Shown here piece by piece: positions 25,199 to 33,566 of a stretch of 64,000 bases of DNA (positions are counted from its first letter, which is position 1; the number at the start of each line of letters is the position of its first letter). A program made the position numbers and the translations under genes. The notes beneath the pieces are model-generated. The model ran no database searches. It saw only the letters and a list, made by a program, of their open reading frames with translations, and was not told the origin of the DNA. Source of the stretch: an uncultured Treponema sp. Lineage in GTDB: Bacteria; Spirochaetota; Spirochaetia; Treponematales; Treponemataceae. The DNA lies in NCBI GenBank assembly GCA_900319625.1, contig ONPD01000004.1:186001-250000 (forward strand), written 5' to 3'.

Positions 25199-25510
25199 CT
25201 AATAAATGCTATCCGCTTTCTTTAAAACTGAATCAGAACAGCGAATAACCACATCGGACACATTTCCGGTCTCTAAAGGAAGGATAACGATTGTCTTTTC
25301 TGCGCCTCGTACAATCATTGTGGAATTAAGCCCGGTTGCAACCTTTGTTGAACTGGACAAATCCATTCCTACCATTACCGGTGCCCAGGAACCGTCCTTC
25401 TGGCGGTATGAAACCTTACCAGAGACAGCCTTAACTGAATAACTTTGCTCTGCAAGCAGAACAAAGCCAAAGAAACATAAAACGGCCAAAAACGAAAGAA
25501 TTTTCTTCAT
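25199..25510 (-). CDS. Small exported FecR-like domain protein
   Basis: 103 residues from ATG 25510, selected because GGAGGGG lies just upstream and the protein then starts with a signal peptide (MKKILSFLAVLCFFGFVLLA). The mature part is a single small beta domain: VKAVSGKVSYRQKDGSWAP, VGMDLSSSTKVATGLNSTM and a final VSDVVIR strand. This follows the FecR-type pattern of a repeated-strand periplasmic domain. No transmembrane segment beyond the signal, and no sigma factor nearby. Role unknown; probably periplasmic binding or scaffold. It has its own promoter, back to back with the aminotransferase promoter. Confidence 0.75.
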   Translation of the reverse strand: MKKILSFLAVLCFFGFVLLAEQSYSVKAVSGKVSYRQKDGSWAPVMVGMDLSSSTKVATGLNSTMIVRGAEKTIVILPLETGNVSDVVIRCSDSVLKKADSIY

Positions 25511-25620
25511 TTCCCCTCCACAAGGTGATTCTCTTTCTTTTTTTATTGATAACCATTTTATTTTTTTATTCACGTATCTGCCGTCTTCCACCATAAAGAT
25601 TCGAATCAGATACTATTCAA

Positions 25621-25648
25621 ATTATAAAGCACATTTTTCAAATTGCAA
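25621..25648 (-). promoter_or_regulatory. Promoter of the FecR-like gene
   Basis: On the minus strand: TTGCAA (complement of 25643-25648), 16-nt spacer, TATAAT (complement of 25621-25626). Gives a leader of about 100 nt. Confidence 0.5.
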
Positions 25649-25661
25649 GAATTATTTTTAA

Positions 25662-25690
25662 TTGAAATCTTTCTGTAATAATATTAAAAT
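25662..25690 (+). promoter_or_regulatory. Sigma-70 promoter of the aminotransferase gene
   Basis: TTGAAA (25662-25667), 17-nt spacer, TAAAAT (25685-25690); leader of about 48 nt. Confidence 0.65.
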
Positions 25691-25744
25691 ATCTTAAATA
25701 ATATTAAATTCGCGGGCCTTTTGCGACACGCTTTGGAGGAAAAA

Positions 25745-26767
25745 ATGGGAAAGAAAAATCTTGACTGGGCCAATTTACCATTCGGCTACATCAAAACATC
25801 AAAAAGCTTTGTTGCTAACTACAAGAACGGAGAATGGGATGAAGGAAAACTTACTTCTAAACATTCATTCGAAATTGACGAATGTGCCTGCGTCCTTCAG
25901 TATGCGCAGACCTGTTTTGAAGGTTTGAAGGCATACACAACAGAACACGGTGATATCGTAACCTTCCGTCCTGACTTGAACGCAGAACGCATGGAAAATT
26001 CATGCAAACGCCTTCAGATGCCGGTTTATCCAAAAGAAAAATTCATCGAAGCTGTTCTTAAAACTATCGAAGCAAATAAAGACTGGGTGCCACCTTACGG
26101 AAGCGGTGCCACACTTTATATCCGTCCTTATATGTTCGGTTCAAACAATGTAATCGGAGTAAAACCAGCTGATGAATATCAGTTCCGCATTCTTGTAACT
26201 CCTGTAGGACCTTACTTCAAGGGCGGTGCAAAGCCAATCACAGTCCGTATTTCTGACCTTGACCGCGCCGCTCCTCACGGAACAGGTGATATTAAGGCTG
26301 GTTTGAACTATGCTATGAGCCTTTACAACATCGTAGATGCACACAACAATGGTTTTGCAGAAAACATCTACACAGACCCAGCAACTCACACATATCTTGA
26401 AGAGACTGGTGGAGCAAACATTCTTCTGGTAACAAAGGACGGAAAGCTCGTAACTCCAAAATCAGGTTCAATTCTTCCTTCTATTACACGCCGGTCTATT
26501 CTTACAGTAGCAAAAGACGTTCTTAAGATGGAAGTTGAAGAGCGCCAGATTAACAAGGCAGAACTCAAGGATTTTGCAGAATGCGGTCTTTGTGGTACAG
26601 CTGCAGTAATCAGCCCTGTGGGAACAATCAATGACCACGGAACAGAAATTAAGTTCAATGATGGAAAAGATGAGATGGGACCAGTTCTCCAGAAAATCTA
26701 CGACGCATTGACAGGAATCCAGATGGGACGCTTACCAGCACCAGAAGGATGGATTTATACTATCTAA
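25745..26767 (+). CDS. ilvE: Branched-chain amino acid aminotransferase
   Basis: 340 residues from ATG 25745, preceded by GGAGGA; an in-frame ATG 24 nt upstream covers the ribosome-binding site and was rejected. Fold-type IV PLP enzyme that interconverts Leu/Ile/Val and their 2-oxo acids with glutamate. Visible: YAQTCFEGLKAY, LYIRPYMFG, the PLP lysine K184 in GDIKAGLNYA, YLEETGGANI, and GLCGTAAVISPVG near the end. Length and motifs fit the longer (type II) BCAT group. Monocistronic; no other branched-chain biosynthesis gene is adjacent, so it may serve breakdown or nitrogen transfer as well. Confidence 0.95.
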   Translation: MGKKNLDWANLPFGYIKTSKSFVANYKNGEWDEGKLTSKHSFEIDECACVLQYAQTCFEGLKAYTTEHGDIVTFRPDLNAERMENSCKRLQMPVYPKEKFIEAVLKTIEANKDWVPPYGSGATLYIRPYMFGSNNVIGVKPADEYQFRILVTPVGPYFKGGAKPITVRISDLDRAAPHGTGDIKAGLNYAMSLYNIVDAHNNGFAENIYTDPATHTYLEETGGANILLVTKDGKLVTPKSGSILPSITRRSILTVAKDVLKMEVEERQINKAELKDFAECGLCGTAAVISPVGTINDHGTEIKFNDGKDEMGPVLQKIYDALTGIQMGRLPAPEGWIYTI

Positions 26768-26783
26768 AAATTAATCTTTAGAT

Positions 26784-26828
26784 AAAAAAAGCAGCGGACT
26801 TCGATTAAGAAACCGCTGCTTTTTTTTG
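26784..26828. terminator. Bidirectional terminator between ilvE and the SPOR gene
   Basis: GCAGCGG (26791-26797) pairs with CCGCTGC (26813-26819). The stem is flanked by an A run on the left and a T run on the right, so it works in both directions for the convergent genes. Confidence 0.85.
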
Positions 26829-26842
26829 TTTATAAACTCTTT

Positions 26843-28096
26843 CTATTTTCCCATTTTACAAACAAAGGCGTCCTTAAAGCCCAGAGACTTTACATATTCA
26901 AGGGCGGCGACTTTATCATCTTCGTCAAAGACACCTGCAAAAATCTTATAGCCGTTTTTATGAGCAATCAAAAATAACTTCAAAGAATCACTGTAATTAT
27001 CAACAAACTTCTGAAGGTTATCTTCGTTTGCAAGAAAGGCAAGCTGAATGTAACAGCCCTTGCGAACCATACTTTCATTTGCAATAAGTTTTTTATATGG
27101 CACGGCCTCCTTTTTGCAAGTTTTTATATCAGGTCTTTTTACTTCAATAGTTTTCACAGGCTCTGAATCAGAAGCAGGAACTACTTCAGTCTTTACTTCT
27201 TCGACAGCTGCAACTTCGCAAACTTTTTCAGGCTCAGCTTCTTCTTCAATTTTTTCTTCTTCCTGTTCTGCAAGCTCTTCTACGCTTTCAGGAACATTAA
27301 GAATAATCGGAGCATAGGAATCAGAAGCTTCTTCGTCGGAAACTTCAGTATTTTCTTCTTCAAAAACTTCAGCAATATCGCCGACAGGATTTTCTACAAT
27401 TTCATCTGATGCTGCACTTTCTTCAGATTCAGAAATTACAGCAACTTCTTCAACAGCATCTGCTTCGGCAGTCAGAATTTCCTCATCTTCTGCAATCGAA
27501 ACCGGCTGAGAAAATGCCGAATAATCATTTTCATCCTGACCAAAAATCACAAGCTTTGCAGAAGCAACTTCGCGCATTTCAGGAGGATTTTTTCTTTCAT
27601 CAAGGATTACATTAGCATCGGTCTTATCAGTAATTTTGATTTCAGCTGCGGCTTCAGCTGAGAATTTAATACCAATATCATCATACTGGTCAATTGAACC
27701 GATTATCAGAACATTTGTTGTTTTTTGAGTTTTGCTGTTAATAACGTTTAAGGTATCACCAGGAAAATAGCCCTTTGCCATTGCAAAAATTCCTTTTGGA
27801 AATTCATTTTCAGCAGCAACGGCAGTTTTTCCCCTCCAGGCTTTATCATTTACAGGAAGAAGAAGGCTTTCTGACGCAGCTGCTTCATTTTCTGTATCAG
27901 AATCAAAAACCTCTTCCTCAATAACCTCTTCAACACTTACATCAGGCAGAGCCTCTTCACTTTCAAGTTCCTGGGCAATTTCATCAATTGAGATTAATGC
28001 TGAACTTTCTTCTGCTGCTTTTTCTACTGCCTGGGCAGAACAAAATCCTGAAAAAATAAGAAGAAATGAAACTTTAGTAAAAATCGATTTTTTCAT
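26843..28096 (-). CDS. Exported protein with DPBB-like domain and C-terminal SPOR domain (copy A)
   Basis: 417 residues. Signal peptide (MKKSIFTKVSFLLIFSGFCSA), an acidic spacer, a small beta domain (about 100-165, with FAMAKGYFPGDTLNVIN and VLIIGSIDQYDDIGIKFS) resembling the double-psi beta-barrel of RlpA-type proteins, then a long Glu/Ala/Val-rich disordered linker. It ends in a SPOR domain (about 345-417: GCYIQLAFLANEDNLQKF, KIFAGVFDEDDKVAALEYV). SPOR domains bind denuded peptidoglycan glycans at sites of septation, so this is probably a periplasmic cell-wall protein. It shares its order of domains with the gene just upstream (28118-29413), which points to tandem duplication. Confidence 0.85.
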   Translation of the reverse strand: MKKSIFTKVSFLLIFSGFCSAQAVEKAAEESSALISIDEIAQELESEEALPDVSVEEVIEEEVFDSDTENEAAASESLLLPVNDKAWRGKTAVAAENEFPKGIFAMAKGYFPGDTLNVINSKTQKTTNVLIIGSIDQYDDIGIKFSAEAAAEIKITDKTDANVILDERKNPPEMREVASAKLVIFGQDENDYSAFSQPVSIAEDEEILTAEADAVEEVAVISESEESAASDEIVENPVGDIAEVFEEENTEVSDEEASDSYAPIILNVPESVEELAEQEEEKIEEEAEPEKVCEVAAVEEVKTEVVPASDSEPVKTIEVKRPDIKTCKKEAVPYKKLIANESMVRKGCYIQLAFLANEDNLQKFVDNYSDSLKLFLIAHKNGYKIFAGVFDEDDKVAALEYVKSLGFKDAFVCKMGK

Positions 28097-28117
28097 ATTA
28101 ATCCCAATCCGTTATTT

Positions 28118-29413
28118 TTATCTGATTTTTCTAAGGAAGGCGTCCTTATAACCATAAGATTTAAATCTTTCAAGAACTACGGCATACTCATCCATAGAAA
28201 GTGAACCAATCAAAATCTGCTTTGAATTATTAGAAAGCTGAACAATGGTAATCGGATAGTTATTACCGTATTTGTTTACGACTTCCTGAATATTTGCATC
28301 ATCACGCATTGTTGCAATCTGAACGTAATAAGAATTACGAATTAAATCCTTTTCTCCCACAACAACAAAATCCTGATAATTTACAAGAGGCTTCATAGTC
28401 TTTGGAGCCGGAGTATCTGGATTTGCAGTTTTTGGCAGAATTGAAGCTTCTCCAGGAACAGGACTTATATCTCCAGGCTGGTCGCTTACAGGTGGATTTG
28501 CAACAGAAGGAACAAGAACAATTGCTTCGTAAGAATCATAATTTTCGTTATCATCAGCAGAAACAAACTCATCAATAACTACTTCCTGATTATCAGTAAT
28601 AGAATTTTCAAGAGGTTCCTGGATTTCTTCAATTTCATCAAGCTCCTCAGCATCTTCTTCACTTACGGCAAGAGGCAAAGCCGCTACAGCTGCACTTTCA
28701 TTTCTTGCAGGCATTTCATCAATAAGCTTTTCAAATTCAGTTTCTTCAGCAGGAGTCTTTGCAAGCTCTTCTTCAGGCGCATTTTGAAGTCTTTCTGCGG
28801 CACGAGCCTGAGCTTCGCTTGTATCTTCTGCCTTTTCAATTACAGGTGCAGCAACTGGGGCTGCGGCAAAGACCTCTTCTTCAGCAGGGCTTTCTTCAAG
28901 CATAGGACTACCAGCGGCAGCCTGAGTAATTTCCTCAACAGGAGCTTCCTCCTGGAAAACTTCCTCAGCAACTGAATCTGCAGAAGGATTATCAAGAGCG
29001 GCAGTTTTTTGACTTGCAGGAGCTTGTTGAGCAGCTTTTTTATCAGAAGAGATAACTGCGTTACCATAAACGCGGTCATCCTGTCCGTTTCTTTTAGTAA
29101 TCTTTACAATTGAATTAGAATCCTTTTCAATTCCAACAGCCTTTGCAGCCTCAGGAGTAAGCATAATTGCAACTCCCTCAGAAGCATCAAGAGCCCCGAT
29201 AACAAGAAGATCAACAGTTGAGTTTCCGGCTACATTAGAAACGCTGATCACGTCTCCTGGAAGGTATCCGACCGTCTTTGCAAAAAGACCAGACGGCATA
29301 AGGCCCTCATCAACGACAACGGCCCTTCCGTCAAGAGAAGGACTGAATGATGCGAGCATAAAAGAGCCGGCAACAACCATTGCTAACTTTGTAATAAACT
29401 TGATATGTTTCAT
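28118..29413 (-). CDS. Exported protein with DPBB-like domain and C-terminal SPOR domain (copy B)
   Basis: About 431 residues from ATG 29413 (ATGs 12 and 24 nt further upstream are possible; AGGA is close to the chosen one). Signal-like N-terminus, then directly the beta domain (LFAKTVGYLPGDVISVSN, LLVIGALDASEGVAIML), a long Glu/Ala/Pro linker and a SPOR domain (SYYVQIATMRDDANIQEV, QILIGSLSMDEYAVVLERF, GYKDAFLRKIR). The end GYKDAFLRKIR parallels GFKDAFVCKMGK in copy A. It is flanked by a small exported protein upstream and copy A downstream on one transcript. Likely a cell-wall or septum-associated periplasmic protein. Confidence 0.85.
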   Translation of the reverse strand: MKHIKFITKLAMVVAGSFMLASFSPSLDGRAVVVDEGLMPSGLFAKTVGYLPGDVISVSNVAGNSTVDLLVIGALDASEGVAIMLTPEAAKAVGIEKDSNSIVKITKRNGQDDRVYGNAVISSDKKAAQQAPASQKTAALDNPSADSVAEEVFQEEAPVEEITQAAAGSPMLEESPAEEEVFAAAPVAAPVIEKAEDTSEAQARAAERLQNAPEEELAKTPAEETEFEKLIDEMPARNESAAVAALPLAVSEEDAEELDEIEEIQEPLENSITDNQEVVIDEFVSADDNENYDSYEAIVLVPSVANPPVSDQPGDISPVPGEASILPKTANPDTPAPKTMKPLVNYQDFVVVGEKDLIRNSYYVQIATMRDDANIQEVVNKYGNNYPITIVQLSNNSKQILIGSLSMDEYAVVLERFKSYGYKDAFLRKIR

Positions 29414-29436
29414 ATTCCTACCCATCCTTAAGAACA

Positions 29437-29937
29437 CTAAGCCTTTATTGCATTATTTATATGTTTTACAAGATCAAGGGTCAGTGCCCCAAGGTCTTCC
29501 TGTCCGTTTGACATTTTCGTAATATCAGTAACAGTTTCACCATCGATGACAGTTCCGGTTTTTACTACCGCAAGCTTCCAGGTGATTCTATTAACCATTC
29601 CAACAGGCTTTCTTAGATTCATATCAGCGGCGTAATGGAGTTCAATCTGAACAAAATAATCAGAAGAACCATTGAAAGCCTCTCCTAGTCCTGTTTTCCA
29701 CAAATCAAAAGCATCATCATCATTATAAATAACCGATGCCTGAGAAGTTGTTACGATATAATTTCTTTCAAAGAAACCGTCAAGAAGATAAGTTTCTATG
29801 TCATAGGATTTAGAATTTACTTCTTCACAGGTTTCATCAAACTGAAGAATCTGAAAAGAAATCTGAGTAGCAAAACTTGCAAATGAATAGAATACTGCAA
29901 GTACAAGCGAAATAATAAGCTTTTTTGTTATTCCCAT
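29437..29937 (-). CDS. Small exported protein of unknown function
   Basis: 166 residues. Signal peptide MGITKKLIISLVLAVFYSFASFA, mature part about 142 residues. No known family recognised. Patterns such as YIVTTSQASVIYNDDDAF, YFVQIELHYAADMN and VKTGTVIDGETVTDI suggest an alpha/beta fold of the kind found in small periplasmic adaptor or secretin-like accessory proteins, without proof. It has a GAAGGG ribosome-binding site and is first in a unit with the two SPOR proteins, so a role in the envelope or wall is a reasonable inference. Confidence 0.65.
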   Translation of the reverse strand: MGITKKLIISLVLAVFYSFASFATQISFQILQFDETCEEVNSKSYDIETYLLDGFFERNYIVTTSQASVIYNDDDAFDLWKTGLGEAFNGSSDYFVQIELHYAADMNLRKPVGMVNRITWKLAVVKTGTVIDGETVTDITKMSNGQEDLGALTLDLVKHINNAIKA

Positions 29938-30021
29938 GCTATTTCCCTTCTTTTATTTCTTATTTATCTTTTCGGTGAAAAAAGAAATCGAGTTTAGACT
30001 TTTTTTTTAAGTATTTTGTGA

Positions 30022-30027
30022 TAAAAT
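30022..30027 (+). promoter_or_regulatory. -10-like box (TAAAAT) 8 nt before the diguanylate cyclase gene
   Basis: TAAAAT lies 8 nt upstream of the ATG at 30036; no Shine-Dalgarno is present between them. No clear -35 at the right distance. Confidence 0.4.
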
Positions 30028-30035
30028 ATAGATAA

Positions 30036-32000
30036 ATGTTTTTATTAAAGAAATCGAGAATCAGTATAAAAATTGCGGCTTTGATTGGACTTGTAGAAGT
30101 TGTTGCTATGTCGCTTTTTTTTCTGATTATTAATCAAAACCTTTCTATAATTCTTGAGCATAAAGCAATGAGCGATATGAACGTGATCATCCGTGACAGA
30201 GCTCGGCTTGTTGAAACCTATATTTCCGGCTGCTGCAACTTTGTTGATGGTTATGCAAGAAATCCGGTCGTAAGAAATTTTATACAGAACAAGGATAAGG
30301 CCTCTGCTGTTCAGCAGTTACATGAACTCACGAAAGCTTATGCCACCAGTCATAATTATATAGAAGGACTTTACATTGCAGACTGGGATACCTATGTTTA
30401 TGAACACACAAACAAGGATTCTATGAATAAAACCTTCAGGAAAAAAGATAAGGCAAAGGAACTGGAAGACAGTATAAAAAACAAGGACAAAGCTTTCTGT
30501 ACAGGAATTGTTCTTGCTCCGGTTACAAAAAAGATGGTAATTCCAGTTTATGCTCCGGTTTATGATGAAAAAGGTCAGGCAGTTTGTTTTGCCGGTGCCG
30601 CTTTTTATACCACAGGTCTTGAAGAAATTCTTTCATCTATCTCAGAAGATGATATTGAATATTCTGTTTTAAATGCAAATAACGGACAGTATATTTTCAG
30701 CAGTGACAGGAGTCTTGTCGGAAAAAACTGTGAAGATAAATTTCTTTTAAGGGCAATTAAATTATTCCAAAACCAGATTAAAACAAAAATTTTCAATTAT
30801 AAGTCAGACAAATCCGTTGCATCCTGCTTTTATATGGAAGAAAGAAACTGGATTTTTGTAATAGAAGATTCAAACGAAAATGTTTTTGGAATTATCAAGT
30901 CTGTAAGAAAAATAATCTTAGCTATCTGTATCCTGATAACCATTCTTATGCTTGTAACCTGTGCTTTGAGTGTAGAATATCAGATGAAACCAATCCGCAA
31001 AATCAACACCCAGATAGAAAATTTAAAGGTAAAAGACTTTAGCCATTCAGATTTACTTAATAAATATCTGCTCAGAAAAGATGAATTCGGTGTCATTTCA
31101 AACGCAGTTAAAGAGCTTCAGGCAAGACTTGAAAATCAAAACCAGCTCTTTTCTGAGGTTCTTGAAGCCCAGACTGTTGGAACTCTTGTAACAGATTCGG
31201 CCGACAACAATATTATTCTTGTAAATAATATGGCCTTAAAGCTCTGGGGTATCAATCAGGCTCTTAAAACTACACTCAGAATGGAAGATATAAAAGACCG
31301 TTTTGACGAGGCTGAAACAGAAAAGATTGCAAATATCCGTCAGCTGGCAAAAATGTCTAAGGAAGAAGTTGTATACGAAACCTACGCAATTCATGAGGAT
31401 GGAAAAAAAGTTCATCTTTTAAGCCACGCAAAAAGTGTAAACCTTTCAAACGGCGAAAATGTAATCATATTTTCTTTCATCGATATTTCTGCACAGAAAA
31501 AACTCGAAGAAAACCTGCTCATTCTTTCAGAAACTGATTCCCTTACGACAATCTGTAACCGAAGAAGCGGTGAATACAAGATAAAAAAAGCCATGTCAGA
31601 AGGAAAACGCGGACTTTTCTGTACTCTTGATGCAAATAAGTTTAAATTCATAAATGATAACTTCGGTCATTCTGCAGGCGATAAGGTTCTGGTTGAAATA
31701 GCGAAATGTATGAAACAATCTTTCAGAGCTACAGATATTTTAATCCGCTTCGGAGGAGATGAATTTGCTATATTTGCCCCTGATATTGAAAAAGAGGAAA
31801 TTGCAAATAGTGTTTTGGAAAGATTTATGAATAATATTACAAAGATTTCAATTCCAGAACTTCAAAATCACAAGGTTTCGGTAAGTCTTGGAGCAATTAT
31901 TATTGACAGCAATGAAACATTCGAACAGATATATAAAAAAGCCGATTCGCTGATGTATGAATGTAAAAAAGAAGGCGGTAACGTATTTAAGTTCTATTAA
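30036..32000 (+). CDS. Membrane-bound diguanylate cyclase (Cache-HAMP-PAS-GGDEF)
   Basis: 654 residues. Membrane helix 1 (about 12-34), periplasmic Cache-type sensor (about 40-285), helix 2 (291-312), HAMP-like linker (about 313-365), PAS-like domain (about 370-490) and GGDEF domain (495-654). The active motif is intact (GGDEF at 573-577), and RATD at 564-567, five residues before it, matches the inhibitory I-site. So it should make c-di-GMP from GTP in response to an extracellular ligand, with product inhibition. The stand-alone gene has a leaderless-looking start. The counterpart that breaks c-di-GMP down may be the EAL protein at 58889-61159. Confidence 0.92.
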   Translation: MFLLKKSRISIKIAALIGLVEVVAMSLFFLIINQNLSIILEHKAMSDMNVIIRDRARLVETYISGCCNFVDGYARNPVVRNFIQNKDKASAVQQLHELTKAYATSHNYIEGLYIADWDTYVYEHTNKDSMNKTFRKKDKAKELEDSIKNKDKAFCTGIVLAPVTKKMVIPVYAPVYDEKGQAVCFAGAAFYTTGLEEILSSISEDDIEYSVLNANNGQYIFSSDRSLVGKNCEDKFLLRAIKLFQNQIKTKIFNYKSDKSVASCFYMEERNWIFVIEDSNENVFGIIKSVRKIILAICILITILMLVTCALSVEYQMKPIRKINTQIENLKVKDFSHSDLLNKYLLRKDEFGVISNAVKELQARLENQNQLFSEVLEAQTVGTLVTDSADNNIILVNNMALKLWGINQALKTTLRMEDIKDRFDEAETEKIANIRQLAKMSKEEVVYETYAIHEDGKKVHLLSHAKSVNLSNGENVIIFSFIDISAQKKLEENLLILSETDSLTTICNRRSGEYKIKKAMSEGKRGLFCTLDANKFKFINDNFGHSAGDKVLVEIAKCMKQSFRATDILIRFGGDEFAIFAPDIEKEEIANSVLERFMNNITKISIPELQNHKVSVSLGAIIIDSNETFEQIYKKADSLMYECKKEGGNVFKFY

Positions 32001-32033
32001 ATTTTGTGATAGAATGAATACCGGGTTGGGAAA

Positions 32034-33536
32034 ATGGAAAAACGTATTTACATTATTGGAGCCGGTTTTGCCGGACAAACCATTGCAGATGATATTAAAA
32101 GAAAGAAAATATTCGGAAAGGTAAATGCGTTTTTAGATGATGATAAAAAAATCATCGGCAGCCAGATTGACGGCATTCCGGTTTTAGGCCCAATTTCTTC
32201 AGTTGCATCAATCCTCAACAATTCTGATTCAGATGAAGCGATTATCGCAATTCCAAGCGCCCCGGTAGAACGCATCCGCGAAATCTACGATACCCTGCAG
32301 AAAAATCATTTTTCACACATAAAGATTCTTCCGGGAATCAGCCAGGTAATTAACGGAGACGCCCATCTTGTTCAGACCCGTAAAATTGACCCGCTTGATA
32401 TTCTTGGCCGAACCCCTATTGCAATTTCCTTAAAAGAAAGCCTGCACTACCTCCGCGGAAAACGAGTTCTGATTACAGGAGCCGGCGGTTCAATAGGTTC
32501 TGAGCTTGCCCGCCAGCTTTTGAGCGGAGGGGCTGAAAGACTTTATCTGTTCGGACACGGGGAAAACTCAATCTGCAATATTTACCGCGAGCTTAAGGTG
32601 CTGCAGGCAGAAGGCGTTGGCGAAAAAGCAACCATTGTTCCAATTATCGGGGATATGCGGGACCGTGACTACGTGGACTACATCATCAAAAATACAAAGT
32701 GCGACGTAATTTTCCACTGCGCCGCCTACAAGCACGTTCCTATGATGGAAGAAAATCAGGTTGCGGCCATCGAAAACAACGTATTCGGCACAAAAAATCT
32801 TCTGGACGCCAGCCTTAAGCACGGGGTAAGCCGCTTTGTGCTGATTTCTACTGATAAGGCAGTGAGCCCGGTCAGCGTTTACGGCGTTTCAAAAATGCTC
32901 TGCGAAAAGCTGGTTCTTAATGCCGCAAAAAAGGTAAATAAAAACCAGGCCTTTATGTTCGTGCGCTTCGGAAATGTTCTTGGAAGCCGTGGTTCAATTC
33001 TTCCGGTTTTTCAGAACCAGATTCAGACAGGTGGCCCTATCACCGTTACCGACAGAAATATGGTCCGCTATTTTATGACCATTCCGGAAGCCTGTTCCCT
33101 TGTTTTACAGACAGGAGGAGTGGGAAAAAACGGAGTTTCATACCTTCTTGATATGGGAGAGCCTATAAAAATTCTTGATCTTGCAGAGCAGATTATAAAA
33201 TTCTCCGGTCTTGAGCCTTACCGCGACATAGACATCAAGTTCATAGGGGCAAGAAAGGGCGAAAGACTGAACGAACCTCTCTGGCTTAAGGAAGAAAATC
33301 CAAAGGCAACAAAATACCCTAAAATTCTTCAGCTGGAAAACATCGAATATGATGAAAAAAGGCTGGACCAGCTTCTTGAAAAACTCCGTCCCTGCTGTTT
33401 TTACACCGCCGGACAGGAAGAAGATTTCAGAAACAGAAGTAAACTTGTAAACATTCTCTGTGCCGACTGCCAGAGCCTGAATGACTTTTACCAGCAGATT
33501 AAGACAGAGGGAATTACCCAGTCAGACCTGCTTTAG
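32034..33536 (+). CDS. NDP-sugar 4,6-dehydratase, FlaA1/CapD-like, without membrane domain
   Basis: 500 residues. An N-terminal Rossmann-like domain (IIGAGFAGQTIADDI at residues 7-21) is followed by the extended-SDR dehydratase with GAGGSIGS (149-156), ISTDKAVSPVSVYGVSK (271-287, with the YxxxK pair) and a C-terminal substrate-binding part (RKGERLNEPLW). This matches the C-terminal two domains of CapD/WbpM/PglF proteins that make UDP-4-keto-6-deoxy sugars, but the usual four N-terminal membrane helices are missing. The next gene is a sugar aminotransferase, so the pair probably makes a 4-amino-4,6-dideoxy sugar for surface glycans or flagellin. Confidence 0.9.
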   Translation: MEKRIYIIGAGFAGQTIADDIKRKKIFGKVNAFLDDDKKIIGSQIDGIPVLGPISSVASILNNSDSDEAIIAIPSAPVERIREIYDTLQKNHFSHIKILPGISQVINGDAHLVQTRKIDPLDILGRTPIAISLKESLHYLRGKRVLITGAGGSIGSELARQLLSGGAERLYLFGHGENSICNIYRELKVLQAEGVGEKATIVPIIGDMRDRDYVDYIIKNTKCDVIFHCAAYKHVPMMEENQVAAIENNVFGTKNLLDASLKHGVSRFVLISTDKAVSPVSVYGVSKMLCEKLVLNAAKKVNKNQAFMFVRFGNVLGSRGSILPVFQNQIQTGGPITVTDRNMVRYFMTIPEACSLVLQTGGVGKNGVSYLLDMGEPIKILDLAEQIIKFSGLEPYRDIDIKFIGARKGERLNEPLWLKEENPKATKYPKILQLENIEYDEKRLDQLLEKLRPCCFYTAGQEEDFRNRSKLVNILCADCQSLNDFYQQIKTEGITQSDLL

Positions 33537-33566
33537 AATTATTTTGATTTATATGGAAATATAAGT

